The notes under the pieces: generated by a model
What the model was told of the DNA's origin: nothing
Seen by the model: only the letters and a program-made list of their open reading frames with translations
Databases searched by the model: none
Part shown: positions 35,383 through 43,546 of the stretch, piece after piece
How the letters are laid out: each line of letters begins with the position of its first letter
Position numbering within the stretch: the stretch's first letter is position 1
Translations under genes and position numbers: made by a program
Assembly: GCA_021324155.1 (NCBI GenBank)
Contig: JAJPJQ010000042.1
Span: forward strand, 153,791-217,790
Length of the DNA: 64,000 bases
From: Pseudomonadota bacterium
GTDB lineage: Bacteria > Desulfobacterota > Binatia > UBA9968
Direction of reading: 5' to 3'

Positions 35383-35753
35383 GAGAATCTCCTCCGTCGC
35401 ACTTCGCCGACGTTCGTCGCGTTGCTTTTGCCAGTGGCGAACAGGATGCCACCAATGACGACCAGGATGGCGCCGACGATACCGTAGGAGCCCCACAGCG
35501 GAATCGGCGTCACGGCGGCGATCAAATGGACGATCATCAGCACGAGCAGGAGCACGCCGACGCCCAAAACGACAGCTCCGCTACCGACCTCGATAGCCGC
35601 GGTTTTCGCTTTGCCAAGCTCGTCCTGCACTTCGAGCTTCGTGAGCGTCGCGCCGTCGACGATCAAGTCTCGTACGTCGCGGACAATGTCGCTGACGAGG
35701 CCGCCGATTGGCGGCCCGTTACTCGGCTGAGAAGCTTGCGTCCGAGTATACAT
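35334..35753 (-). CDS. Holin-X/YqjE-family (DUF1469) membrane protein
   Basis: Protein of 139 residues. The helix GGLVSDIVRDVRDLIVDGATLTKLEVQDELGKAKTAAIEV is the family's amphipathic N-terminal part. Two membrane segments follow: AVVLGVGVLLLVLMIVHLIAAV and YGIVGAILVVIGGILFA. Despite the Pfam name (Actinobacterial Holin-X) this family is mostly cellular and typically sits beside ElaB/YqjD proteins. It does so here, 1 nt after the CsbD/YqjD-like gene. Its 3' end overlaps the next gene by 49 nt. Confidence 0.8.
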   Translation of the reverse strand: MYTRTQASQPSNGPPIGGLVSDIVRDVRDLIVDGATLTKLEVQDELGKAKTAAIEVGSGAVVLGVGVLLLVLMIVHLIAAVTPIPLWGSYGIVGAILVVIGGILFATGKSNATNVGEVRRRRFSWPKLTRPTIGSMPPG

Positions 35754-35754
35754 C

Positions 35755-36183
35755 TCAGTCTCTCAAGCTCCGCGCCAGCAGATAGCCGATGCCGATGCCG
35801 ATGAGGAGCGACGGCAGCGGATATTTGCGCACCAAGTCCGTCGCGTCTTCCGCCAAGTCAGCGTAATTTTTATCGTGCAGATACGACCGCGCGGAATCGA
35901 CAGCGTCGCGAACGCGCGCCGATGCTTGGGTGCCGAATTCCTGAGCTCTCGCCGAAATATCGGACAAACTCCCTCCGTATTGCGAGCTATATTCGTTGAA
36001 GCGCCGGTCGACTTCCTGCGACGCCTCTTCGCGCGTTTGTCCGTATTTCTGCTGGAGCAAGCCGACGAGCTTGTCTTTCTCGCCGCCGATCCAGTCGAAA
36101 TCGTCGTCGGTGAGCCTCCCCCACCACGACTTCAACGCGCCCCGCATCTGTCGCCACTGACCTGCGGAAATGTCCTGGTTCAT
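35755..36183 (-). CDS. CsbD-like/YqjD-like fusion protein
   Basis: Protein of 142 residues in two parts. Residues 8-62 match the CsbD stress-protein fold (WRQMRGALKSWWGRLTDDDFDWIGGEKDKLVGLLQQKYGQTREEASQEVDRRF). The rest is a helical stretch (RAQEFGTQASARVRDAVDSARSYL) ending in a membrane anchor YPLPSLLIGIGIGYLLARSL, as in ElaB/YqjD ribosome-associated membrane proteins. The combination suggests a CsbD module tethered to the inner membrane. It heads the three-gene cluster with its own GGAGG-type ribosome-binding site. Probably a stationary-phase or osmotic-stress gene. Confidence 0.8.
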   Translation of the reverse strand: MNQDISAGQWRQMRGALKSWWGRLTDDDFDWIGGEKDKLVGLLQQKYGQTREEASQEVDRRFNEYSSQYGGSLSDISARAQEFGTQASARVRDAVDSARSYLHDKNYADLAEDATDLVRKYPLPSLLIGIGIGYLLARSLRD

Positions 36184-36374
36184 CGGTACCTCCTGCGATT
36201 TTTTATGACATTGTCTCTAACTACACGCTCCCCATAATCGATTTTATCGTGACATTTGCGCGGCTTAGAGCAGGTGAATGCTTTAATCTAAGCAGAATTT
36301 TCCCCAATCTTCGTAAAATATCTGCTGCTTGTGGATAGCCGGGTATTTCAGATAGATTCGATTCGGAGCTATCC

Positions 36375-37388
36375 ATGCTTTACGGAGTTTTCGATCATCT
36401 CGACCGCGGCGCGCTGCCGCTCCGCGAGTATTACGATGCCCGCCTGAGTCTGATCGAGGCCTACGAGCGCGCGGGATTTTACGCGTATCACGTGGCCGAG
36501 CACCACGCGACGCCGATCGGCATGGCGCCGTCGCCGAATCTGTTTCTCTCCGCCGTCGCGCAGCGTACCAGCCGGCTGCGCTTCGGGCCGCTCGTTTACG
36601 CGCTGCCCCTCCACCATCCGCTGCGCCTCGTCGAGGAGATCTGCATGCTCGATCAGATGAGCGGCGGGCGGCTCGAGATCGGCTTCGGCCGCGGCGCTTC
36701 GATTATCGAAAACTCCTTCTTCGGCCGCAGTCCGGCGGATTCCGAGAAGGTCTACACTGAGGCGCTGGAAATTGTGCTGCGCGGATTGGCGGAGCGAAAG
36801 GTGAACTTCAGCGGCGAATTTTTCTCGTTCAATAATATTCCGCTGGCGGTGGAGCCTCTGCAAACGCCGTACCCGCCGGTATGGTACGGCGTTCATTCCG
36901 TCGAGAGCGCCGAGCGCGCCGCGCGGCGCGGGCTCAACATCGTCAGCCTCGACAGCGCTGCCGAGACGCGCAACTTCGCCGCTGCCTTTCGAAAGACCTG
37001 GCGCGAGTTCAACGGCGCCAAGCCGCTGCCGAAGATCGGCGTCAGCCGATTCGTCGTGATCGCCGAACGCGCCGAGGAGGCGCTCGACGCGGCGCGGCGC
37101 GCGTATGCGCTCTGGCGGCGAAGTTTTTTATTTTTATATTCGACCTTCGGTGGAGGGCCGAAGCATCCGCGCCCGCCTACTTTCGACGACATCATGGCCG
37201 ACGGCGAGGGTATCGCCGGGACGCCGGAAGAAGTGCGCGCGTTTTTTCAAAGACAGCAGAGCGAATCGACGGCGAACTATCTCATCGGGCAGTTTGCCTT
37301 CGGCGACTTGTCGCTGGGGGAGTCGCTGCGCTCCCTCGGTTTGTTCGCGCAGCACGTCATGCCGGCGTTCGAAGGCCAAGCAGATTAA
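36375..37388 (+). CDS. LLM-class flavin-dependent oxidoreductase
   Basis: Bacterial-luciferase-like monooxygenase of 337 residues with a TIM barrel. MLYGVFDHLDRGALPLREYY starts the fold. AYHVAEHHATPIGMAPSPNLFLSAVAQRT and LRFGPLVYALPLHHPLRLVEEICMLDQMSGGRLEIGFGRG are strongly diagnostic. It uses FMN or F420 with oxygen or as a reductase. Monocistronic; the upstream 191-nt intergenic region is shared with the divergent stress cluster. The substrate is unknown. Confidence 0.92.
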   Translation: MLYGVFDHLDRGALPLREYYDARLSLIEAYERAGFYAYHVAEHHATPIGMAPSPNLFLSAVAQRTSRLRFGPLVYALPLHHPLRLVEEICMLDQMSGGRLEIGFGRGASIIENSFFGRSPADSEKVYTEALEIVLRGLAERKVNFSGEFFSFNNIPLAVEPLQTPYPPVWYGVHSVESAERAARRGLNIVSLDSAAETRNFAAAFRKTWREFNGAKPLPKIGVSRFVVIAERAEEALDAARRAYALWRRSFLFLYSTFGGGPKHPRPPTFDDIMADGEGIAGTPEEVRAFFQRQQSESTANYLIGQFAFGDLSLGESLRSLGLFAQHVMPAFEGQAD

Positions 37389-38620
37389 CGCAGATTTCCC
37401 GTGTGGCCGAGCGAGTACCGGCCGGGCTGCGGCCATACGGTAAGCCCGTGCGGCTCTTTGCCTACCGGAATGCTTTTCACATCGCCGCTGCCCGTATCGA
37501 TGACATAGACGACGTTGTCGTAGCGCCCTGATAACCATAGGTATTTGCCGTCGGCGCTGATATTTCCCATATCCGGGCTGCCGCCGCCTGGAATCGGCCA
37601 GTCCGCGACAATTTTCTGCGAAGCGAAATCGAGCACCGATACGCTGCCCTTGCCACGGCGCGAACCGCGGATTTGATTCGAGCCGCGGTTCGCCACGTAC
37701 AGCTTCGTCGCGTCGCGGCTGGGATAGAGGCCGTGCGTTCCCTTCCCCGTCGGCAGAAACGCCGTCTCCGCGAGCTTGTCGCCGTCAACTAAAAAGATGC
37801 CGTCCGCCTTCATGTCGGCGACAAAGAAAATCGAGCCGTCGGGCGAGACGCGCACGTCTTGCGGCATGCCGCCTCTGGAAAGTTTTAGGTAGCCCATGAC
37901 CTTGCGCTCGAGCCAATCGATTTTAGCGACGCTGCCGGCGAACTCGCACGTGAAGATCGCATACCGGCCGTCGATGGAGAAATCGGCATGATTGATCCCG
38001 GCGCATTGGGGAACATCAAGCGAAAACTGCAGCGCCATGGTTTGTGGATCGCGAAAGTCGAGCCGCTTCTTGTCCTCCGCCACGATGATCGAAGAGCGCC
38101 CGTCGGGCGTGAAGTACATGTTATAAGGATCATCGACAGGAATATTCTTTCCCGGCTTGCCGGTTTTCGGATCGATCGGAGTCAGGCTGCCGTCGCGGCG
38201 GCCTTCGGCGTTGTTGTTGACCCACAAAGTCTTCAAGTCCCACGACGGAACGATATGCTGCGGATCGACGCCGACGGGAAAACGATCGACGACTTTAAGC
38301 GTCGCCGGATCGATAACCGAAACGTCGCGGCTGGAGCGATTTGGCACATATACGCGCTCGAGCGCGCCGTCCACAGCCGGGCTGAATTTTCCCGCCGCGA
38401 TTTCGCTGTAGAGATTCTTCGGGTCGGTGACAGGCGGCATGCCCTCCACGGTTTTGACGCCGGTTTCGGCGGCTGGAGTCGGCATGCTGGGCGTCGGCTC
38501 GGAAGCGATAAAATGACGCAGCGGCCACCAGGCAAGTGGGAAGAATAAGGCGGCGGCCACGACGGCATACAGCCACGCGGGAATTTTACGCACGGTTTTG
38601 GATGCTTCTGTATTACTCAC
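37385..38620 (-). CDS. Membrane-anchored YVTN/YncE-type beta-propeller protein
   Basis: Protein of about 411 residues, read from a GTG at 38620 (VSNTEASK) behind GAGGAG. The frame is open to an ATG at 38665. An N-terminal anchor (WLYAVVAAALFFPLAWWPL) precedes a seven-bladed propeller of 40-50-residue repeats such as RVYVPNRSSRDVSVIDPATLKVVDRFPVG, KLYVANRGSNQIRG and KYLWLSGRYDNVVYVIDTGSG. The architecture is that of YncE and cytochrome-d1-like propellers, but no haem motif is present. It converges on the luciferase-like gene with a 4-nt overlap. Probably periplasmic and ligand-binding; role unknown. Confidence 0.8.
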   Translation of the reverse strand: MSNTEASKTVRKIPAWLYAVVAAALFFPLAWWPLRHFIASEPTPSMPTPAAETGVKTVEGMPPVTDPKNLYSEIAAGKFSPAVDGALERVYVPNRSSRDVSVIDPATLKVVDRFPVGVDPQHIVPSWDLKTLWVNNNAEGRRDGSLTPIDPKTGKPGKNIPVDDPYNMYFTPDGRSSIIVAEDKKRLDFRDPQTMALQFSLDVPQCAGINHADFSIDGRYAIFTCEFAGSVAKIDWLERKVMGYLKLSRGGMPQDVRVSPDGSIFFVADMKADGIFLVDGDKLAETAFLPTGKGTHGLYPSRDATKLYVANRGSNQIRGSRRGKGSVSVLDFASQKIVADWPIPGGGSPDMGNISADGKYLWLSGRYDNVVYVIDTGSGDVKSIPVGKEPHGLTVWPQPGRYSLGHTGNLR

Positions 38621-38702
38621 CCGGATCTGAACTCCTCTCGACTCCAGAATGGAGGCGAGGGGCATTTTACTCTAAGTGGTTCGTTTCTCCAAACGTGTGC
38701 TG

Positions 38703-39146
38703 TTAAACAGCATTCGCGCGTCGGTGCTCCACCATCAGGCAGCGGTCCTGCACCACTTTGATGCCGGCGCGCGCGAGCTTCTCCGCTGCGTGTTCGTTTC
38801 GAATACCGGACTGAAACCATACGGCGGCGGGCTTTTTACCGAGTATGTCGTCGACATGCTGGTCGATGTCCTGGGAGCGGCGGAACACATCGACGAGGTC
38901 GATGTCTCCCGGAATGTCGATCAAGCGGCGATAAATGCGCCGGCCGAGAATTTCCATTACCTCGGGATAGTACACCGGCACCGGAATCACGTCGAATCCC
39001 GCTCGGACTAAATATTCCGGCACATAAAAAGCCGGCTGGAAATTTTGCCCCTCCGTTTTGATGCCGAGGATCGCGACGCGGCGACTATTCGCGATCAAAT
39101 CGCGGATTCCAGCGGCTGTCTCGATCAAATTATCGCTCCAACTCAT
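38703..39146 (-). CDS. CoA-binding domain (YccU-like) protein
   Basis: Small Rossmann-fold protein of 147 residues from the ATG at 39146 (MSWSDNLIE). VAILGIKTEGQNFQPAFYVPEYLVRAGFDVIPVPVYYPEVMEILGRRIYRRLIDIP is the CoA-binding/succinyl-CoA-synthetase-like signature, and the C-terminal KVVQDRCLMVEHRR closes the domain (usually xxDRCIxxExxR). Members bind CoA but no reaction is known. Monocistronic. Confidence 0.88.
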   Translation of the reverse strand: MSWSDNLIETAAGIRDLIANSRRVAILGIKTEGQNFQPAFYVPEYLVRAGFDVIPVPVYYPEVMEILGRRIYRRLIDIPGDIDLVDVFRRSQDIDQHVDDILGKKPAAVWFQSGIRNEHAAEKLARAGIKVVQDRCLMVEHRRANAV

Positions 39147-39251
39147 GTCCCATGGTACCAATTACGGCAGCCGTTATCACGAGCGAAAGGCATTAATTTG
39201 TATTGACAGCAGGCGGAACGCCCGGTACGCTCCTGCCGAAAGGAGCGCGTC

Positions 39252-41132
39252 ATGGCCAATGGATTCGATCGCCGGTCGTTCTTGAAAGGCGCCGCGCTGA
39301 CCGCCGCGGCAATCGGAACCCAACTCGTGCAAGCCGCGCCCGCCCGCGCCGAAGGCGGCGCAGAGGACGGCAAAGGAGCTGCGCCCAAAGACAAAGCCGT
39401 CAAGCGACCAGGTTCGGATTTCATGGTCGACGTCATCAAAGCGACGGGCATCGAGTACATCGCGTCGAACCCCGGATCGAGCTTCCGCAGCCTGCACGAA
39501 TCGATCGTCAACTACGGCGGGAATAAAAAGCCGGAGTTTCTCACCTGCATGCATGAGGAATCCTCCGTCGCGATGTGTCACGGGTACGCCAAGGCCGCCG
39601 GCAAGCCGATGGGCATGCTTGCGCACGGGACTGTGGGACTGCAGCATGCGACCATGGCGGTCTACAATGCCTGGTGCGACCGCGTACCCGTCATGATGTT
39701 CGCGGGCAATTTCCTGGATGCCGACAAGCGCCGGCCCGGCGTCGAGTGGTATCACTGCGTGCAGGACCCCGCCGCGATCCACCGGGACTTCACGAAGTGG
39801 GACGATCAGCCGGTCTCGCTCCAGCACTTCGCCGAATCGGTCCTGCGCGCGTATAAAATCGCCACGCTGCCGCCGATGGGGCCGGTGCTGATTACGGCCG
39901 ACGGCGACCTCGCCGAAGAGCCGATCCATAACGAGAAAAATCTTAAAATTCCGAAGCTCACGATGTCGATCCCCTCGCAGGGTGACAGCGGCGCCGTCGC
40001 CGAGGCGGCGAAGCTGCTGCTCGCGGCGGAGCACCCGGTCATTCTCGCCGACCGCGCATCGCGCTCGGCGGAAGGCATGACGCGGCTCATCGAGCTCGCC
40101 GAGGCGCTCAACGTGCCGGTCGTCGATCTCGGCGGGCGCATGAATTTTCCCACCACGCATTATCTCAACCGCACGGACGACAAGCGCGCCCTCGTGCAAG
40201 AGGCCGACGTCGTTCTAATGCTTGAAGTCGCGGATCCATGGGGCCAGTTCAACTCGATCAGCGACCCGCACCACGAATACCGCCGGCTGGCGAAGCCGGA
40301 TGTGAAGATCATTCACATCTCGGTCTCGGAGAGCCTCACCAAGTCGAACTATCAGGACATGCAGCGCTTCATGCCAGTCGATCTCGCAATTTTCGGTGAT
40401 GCGCAAGCGACGCTGCCGGCACTGACCGAGCGGGTAAAGTCCGGCATGAGCTCCAATCAGCGCGTGGCTATCGGCGATCGCGTGAAGAAGCTGCAGACCG
40501 ACTACCGGCGCATGAAAGAGCGCGCCCGTGCCGCGGCGGCGGTCGGCTGGGACGTGACGCCGATCAGCACGGCGCGCCTCTCGACGCATCTTTGGAACGT
40601 CGTCAAAAACGAAGAGAAGTGGTGCATGGCGGTTTCCGGCATGCAATGGAACAAAAATCTCTGGCCCGCGAAGGAATACTACAATTTCATCGGGGGCTCC
40701 GGCGGCTCTGGCGTCGGATACGGCGCGCCCGCGGCGGTCGGCGCGGCGCTCGCTAACCGCGACAAGGGAATTTTTACGATGACGATCCAGACCGACGGCG
40801 ACCTCATGTACGGCCCCGGCGTGCTCTGGACCGCGGCGCATCACAAGATCCCGATCCTCATCGTCATGCACAACAACCGCGCCTATCACCAGGAAGTGAT
40901 GCATCTGCAAAAGATGGCGGGGTTGCACAACCGCGCGATGGATCGCGCGGCGATCGGGACGACGATCGAAAATCCTAATATCGACTACGCGAAGCTGGCA
41001 TCATCGCTCGGCCTCGTGTCCGAAGGGCCGATCACCGACCCAGCAAAGGTCGAACCGGCAATCCAACGCGCGTACGCTGCCGTGAAGCGCGGCGAGCCGG
41101 CGCTGGTGGACGTGGTCACACAAGGACGTTAA
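39252..41132 (+). CDS. Tat-exported ThDP-dependent enzyme, acetolactate-synthase family
   Basis: Protein of 626 residues with a twin-arginine signal (DRRSFLKGAALTAAA, cleavage near APARA at about residue 33) and a full three-domain ThDP-enzyme body. The N-terminal PYR domain has HEESS with Glu102 as the cofactor-activating glutamate. A central domain follows. The C-terminal PP domain has TDGDLMYGPG and, 25 residues on, HNNRAY, the metal- and diphosphate-binding motif (first Gly of GDG replaced by Thr). ThDP and often FAD must be loaded before export, which explains the use of Tat. A c-type cytochrome gene follows by 28 nt and may accept the electrons. The substrate is unknown; 2-oxo acids are typical. 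Confidence 0.88.
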   Translation: MANGFDRRSFLKGAALTAAAIGTQLVQAAPARAEGGAEDGKGAAPKDKAVKRPGSDFMVDVIKATGIEYIASNPGSSFRSLHESIVNYGGNKKPEFLTCMHEESSVAMCHGYAKAAGKPMGMLAHGTVGLQHATMAVYNAWCDRVPVMMFAGNFLDADKRRPGVEWYHCVQDPAAIHRDFTKWDDQPVSLQHFAESVLRAYKIATLPPMGPVLITADGDLAEEPIHNEKNLKIPKLTMSIPSQGDSGAVAEAAKLLLAAEHPVILADRASRSAEGMTRLIELAEALNVPVVDLGGRMNFPTTHYLNRTDDKRALVQEADVVLMLEVADPWGQFNSISDPHHEYRRLAKPDVKIIHISVSESLTKSNYQDMQRFMPVDLAIFGDAQATLPALTERVKSGMSSNQRVAIGDRVKKLQTDYRRMKERARAAAAVGWDVTPISTARLSTHLWNVVKNEEKWCMAVSGMQWNKNLWPAKEYYNFIGGSGGSGVGYGAPAAVGAALANRDKGIFTMTIQTDGDLMYGPGVLWTAAHHKIPILIVMHNNRAYHQEVMHLQKMAGLHNRAMDRAAIGTTIENPNIDYAKLASSLGLVSEGPITDPAKVEPAIQRAYAAVKRGEPALVDVVTQGR

Positions 41133-41160
41133 TCGGAGCCCGCGGGAATATCGGTGAGAC

Positions 41161-41529
41161 ATGCGCATGAGAATTAAAATACTGACGATAGCGTTTCTGC
41201 TCGCGGCCGCCATGCCGGCCATGGCGCAGGAGAAAGACAAGGCGCCGGCCGGCTCGGCCGAGAACGGCCATACGGTTTATATGAAATACATGTGCTACAC
41301 CTGCCACGGCACGGTCGGCCAGGGCGCCGACCGCGGCACGGGGCCGAAGCTCGCGCCCAACCCCGTATCGTTCGCGTCGTTCCAAGCACAGCTCCGCACG
41401 CCGCGCCAGGACATGCCGCCCTACCGGAAAGAATTCGTGAGCGATCAGGAGGTCGCGGACCTATACGCCTATCTAGCCTCGATCAAACCGTCGCCGGCGG
41501 CGAAGGAGTTGCCGCTGCCGAACTTTTAG
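41161..41529 (+). CDS. Small periplasmic c-type cytochrome
   Basis: Monohaem cytochrome c of 122 residues with a signal peptide (ILTIAFLLAAAMPAMA). The haem site CYTCH is at residues 45-49 (Cys45, Cys48, His49). DMPPYR near residue 85 offers the methionine ligand, and FVSDQEVADLYAYLASI is the closing helix. It lies 28 nt after the exported ThDP enzyme and 17 nt before a binding protein on the same strand. Its most natural role is electron acceptor for the exported enzyme, which is inference from order. Confidence 0.9.
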   Translation: MRMRIKILTIAFLLAAAMPAMAQEKDKAPAGSAENGHTVYMKYMCYTCHGTVGQGADRGTGPKLAPNPVSFASFQAQLRTPRQDMPPYRKEFVSDQEVADLYAYLASIKPSPAAKELPLPNF

Positions 41530-41546
41530 CTGTGAGAGCGGCCGCT

Positions 41547-42524
41547 ATGCCGCGCCGCATAATCGCTTGCACGGCCGCCGCGCTTTTCATTTTTCTCGCC
41601 GCCGCATCTAACGCGGCGGACGATGGGCTCAAGCGCCTCAGGATCGCTTATCCCAGCAACTCGCTCTGTTGCGTGCCTCTGTTTGCGGCCGTGCAATGGA
41701 AGATCTTCGAAGAGAACGGCCTCTCCGTTGAAATCGTTCAAATCCGCTCGCAGCTCGGCAATGCGGCGCTCGCCGGCGGCGAAATCCAAAGCTTCGCGGG
41801 AGTCGGGCCGGCGTCGGTCAGCGCAACGTTGCGTGGGCTCCCTTCGCGCGCGGTATGGTTCGCCTCCGACCGCCTCATCTATTCGCTTATCGCGCGGCCC
41901 GGAATACGCGATCTCAAGGATTTAAGAAATAAAAAAATCGGGCTAACCGGTCTAGGCGGCACCTCGCATGTCGCTATGCAGATCGCCTTCGAAGCCGCGG
42001 GCGAGAACCCGAAGAATTTCATTTATCTAAGCCTCGCCGCGGCGCAGATTCTTCCGGCGATCGAGAGCGGCGTCATCGACGCGGGCATATTGAGCCCGCC
42101 GTTTATATCGTACGCGCAGAAAAAAGGTTTGAAAGAAATTTTCGATGTCGGATCGCGCGTACATATGCCGTTCGGCGGCCTGACCACGATGATGTCGGCG
42201 CTGCAAAGCCGCCCCGACGAGGTGAAGCGCGTGCTTCGCTCGCTTCAACTCGCCAGGCGCGGCATCTTGCAGTCGAAGGAGAAGAGCGTGTCGATGATCG
42301 AAAAATTTCTGAGCGTCGACCGGCACGCGGCGGAAGAAACCTACGGCGACCTTGCGCGCACGTCGAGCGGCAACGGCGTGCCGACGCGCGACGGCATTGC
42401 GCAGATCATCCAGTCGCTGCAGATGTCCGGGCAGTTCGCCGACCGCAAAGTAGCGTTCGAGGAAGTCGCCGATGACCGAATCGCCAAAGAAGTCGCGCGG
42501 GAGCTCGGCTATAAAGTCGAGTGA
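41547..42524 (+). CDS. NMT1/SsuA-type substrate-binding protein
   Basis: Periplasmic binding protein of 325 residues from the ATG at 41547, which begins the signal peptide MPRRIIACTAAALFIFLAAA. The frame is open far upstream across the cytochrome gene, but that part is an overlap artefact. The mature opening LRIAYPSNSLCCVPLFAAVQWKIFEENGLSVEIVQ is typical. It ends GTGA overlapping the next gene, so it is co-transcribed with the ThDP enzyme, cytochrome and aldolase. No permease or ATPase is linked. Confidence 0.86.
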   Translation: MPRRIIACTAAALFIFLAAASNAADDGLKRLRIAYPSNSLCCVPLFAAVQWKIFEENGLSVEIVQIRSQLGNAALAGGEIQSFAGVGPASVSATLRGLPSRAVWFASDRLIYSLIARPGIRDLKDLRNKKIGLTGLGGTSHVAMQIAFEAAGENPKNFIYLSLAAAQILPAIESGVIDAGILSPPFISYAQKKGLKEIFDVGSRVHMPFGGLTTMMSALQSRPDEVKRVLRSLQLARRGILQSKEKSVSMIEKFLSVDRHAAEETYGDLARTSSGNGVPTRDGIAQIIQSLQMSGQFADRKVAFEEVADDRIAKEVARELGYKVE

Positions 42525-43546
42525 GAGAGAAGATGGCCGGAGATAGAGAAAAATTCATTCGCCATTACGTCGCCGTCGTCACGCCGTTCAAAGACAACTT
42601 CGACGTCGACGAGGCTGCGCTCCGGCGACATCTGCGTTACTTCATGCAGCCGGCGTTCAAGGATGCCGGCGGAGCGGTCATCATCAACCCCGAAGCCGGC
42701 GAGCTATTTTATCTCAATCGCGAGGAAAAGCGGCGCAACGTCGAGATCGCAATGGAGGAGTGCGGCGGCAAAGTCCCCGTCTTCGCCGGCGCGATCGATC
42801 TCCGCACCGAAGATGCCGTGAAGGTGGCCGTCGACGCGCGCGATGCGGGTGCGAGCGGCCTTTTTCTCCTGCCGCCGATCGGCATGATGGACATCACGAG
42901 CTGTTGGGATCCCGAGCGCTATCCCGAGATATGGCTGGACCTGGCGAAAGCGCAAACCTCCGCAGCCGGTCTTCCGGCGATCGTCCATCCGGTCGCCGGC
43001 CGGACCCCGACATTCGGCATCGGCCTGCCGCTCGCGCCCGCGCTGCTCATGTGCCGCGAAATTCCCGAGATCGTCGGCTGGAAAATGACCTACAGCTACG
43101 AAGGCACGAAGATCGTCGCAAAGGCGCTGAAAAATGTGGAGCGCAAAGTCGCGGTGCTGATCGCAACCGGCAGATACTTTCACGATCATCTGGCGACGGG
43201 AATTTTAGAGGGAACGCTGTCGGGATCGTACAACTATGCGATGGAGCCGATGATGGCCCACCTGGACGCGTGGAAGCGAAACGATATCGTCGAGGCGCGC
43301 CGGATATGGGATTCCGGGCTCTACGATCTGCACGCCTACATCTATTCGGATTATTCGCGCCTGCACGTGCGCTACAAGCTGGCCACCTGGTTGAGAGGCC
43401 TCATCCCCTCTCCTTTTATGCGGCCGCCGCAGCCGGAGCCGAGAAAGGAAGAAGTCATGGCTCTCAAAGATCTGCTGAGAAAAACCGGCCTCGGCGTAAT
43501 AGAGGCCGATGCCGTGGCGCACGTGGTCGAGCGTTTGAAGCGCTAG
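42521..43546 (+). CDS. Dihydrodipicolinate-synthase (DapA) family aldolase
   Basis: Class I aldolase/lyase TIM barrel of 341 residues, started at the GTG at 42521 or the ATG at 42533. YVAVVTPFKDNFDVDEAALRRHLRYF and VIINPEAGELFYLNREEKRRNVEI are the family opening. The Schiff-base Lys is expected in IVGWKMTYSYEG, near residue 190. Substitutions at the usual GTTGE site (here NPEAGE) mean it is not lysine-pathway DapA. Family members cleave or form 2-oxo acid aldols, so a 2-oxo acid linked to the ThDP enzyme is plausible. It converges on the NadE-like gene with a 4-nt overlap. Confidence 0.85.
   Translation: MREKMAGDREKFIRHYVAVVTPFKDNFDVDEAALRRHLRYFMQPAFKDAGGAVIINPEAGELFYLNREEKRRNVEIAMEECGGKVPVFAGAIDLRTEDAVKVAVDARDAGASGLFLLPPIGMMDITSCWDPERYPEIWLDLAKAQTSAAGLPAIVHPVAGRTPTFGIGLPLAPALLMCREIPEIVGWKMTYSYEGTKIVAKALKNVERKVAVLIATGRYFHDHLATGILEGTLSGSYNYAMEPMMAHLDAWKRNDIVEARRIWDSGLYDLHAYIYSDYSRLHVRYKLATWLRGLIPSPFMRPPQPEPRKEEVMALKDLLRKTGLGVIEADAVAHVVERLKR

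Noticed and set aside
39177..40199. Long antisense frame (340 codons) under the ThDP enzyme
   Set aside because: Arg/His-rich shadow with no recognisable domain; the ThDP enzyme on the plus strand explains the stretch.
41292..41546. Upstream extension of the binding-protein frame across the cytochrome gene
   Set aside because: The cytochrome reading has a signal peptide and CxxCH motif; the extension has none, and the binding protein's own signal peptide begins at 41547.
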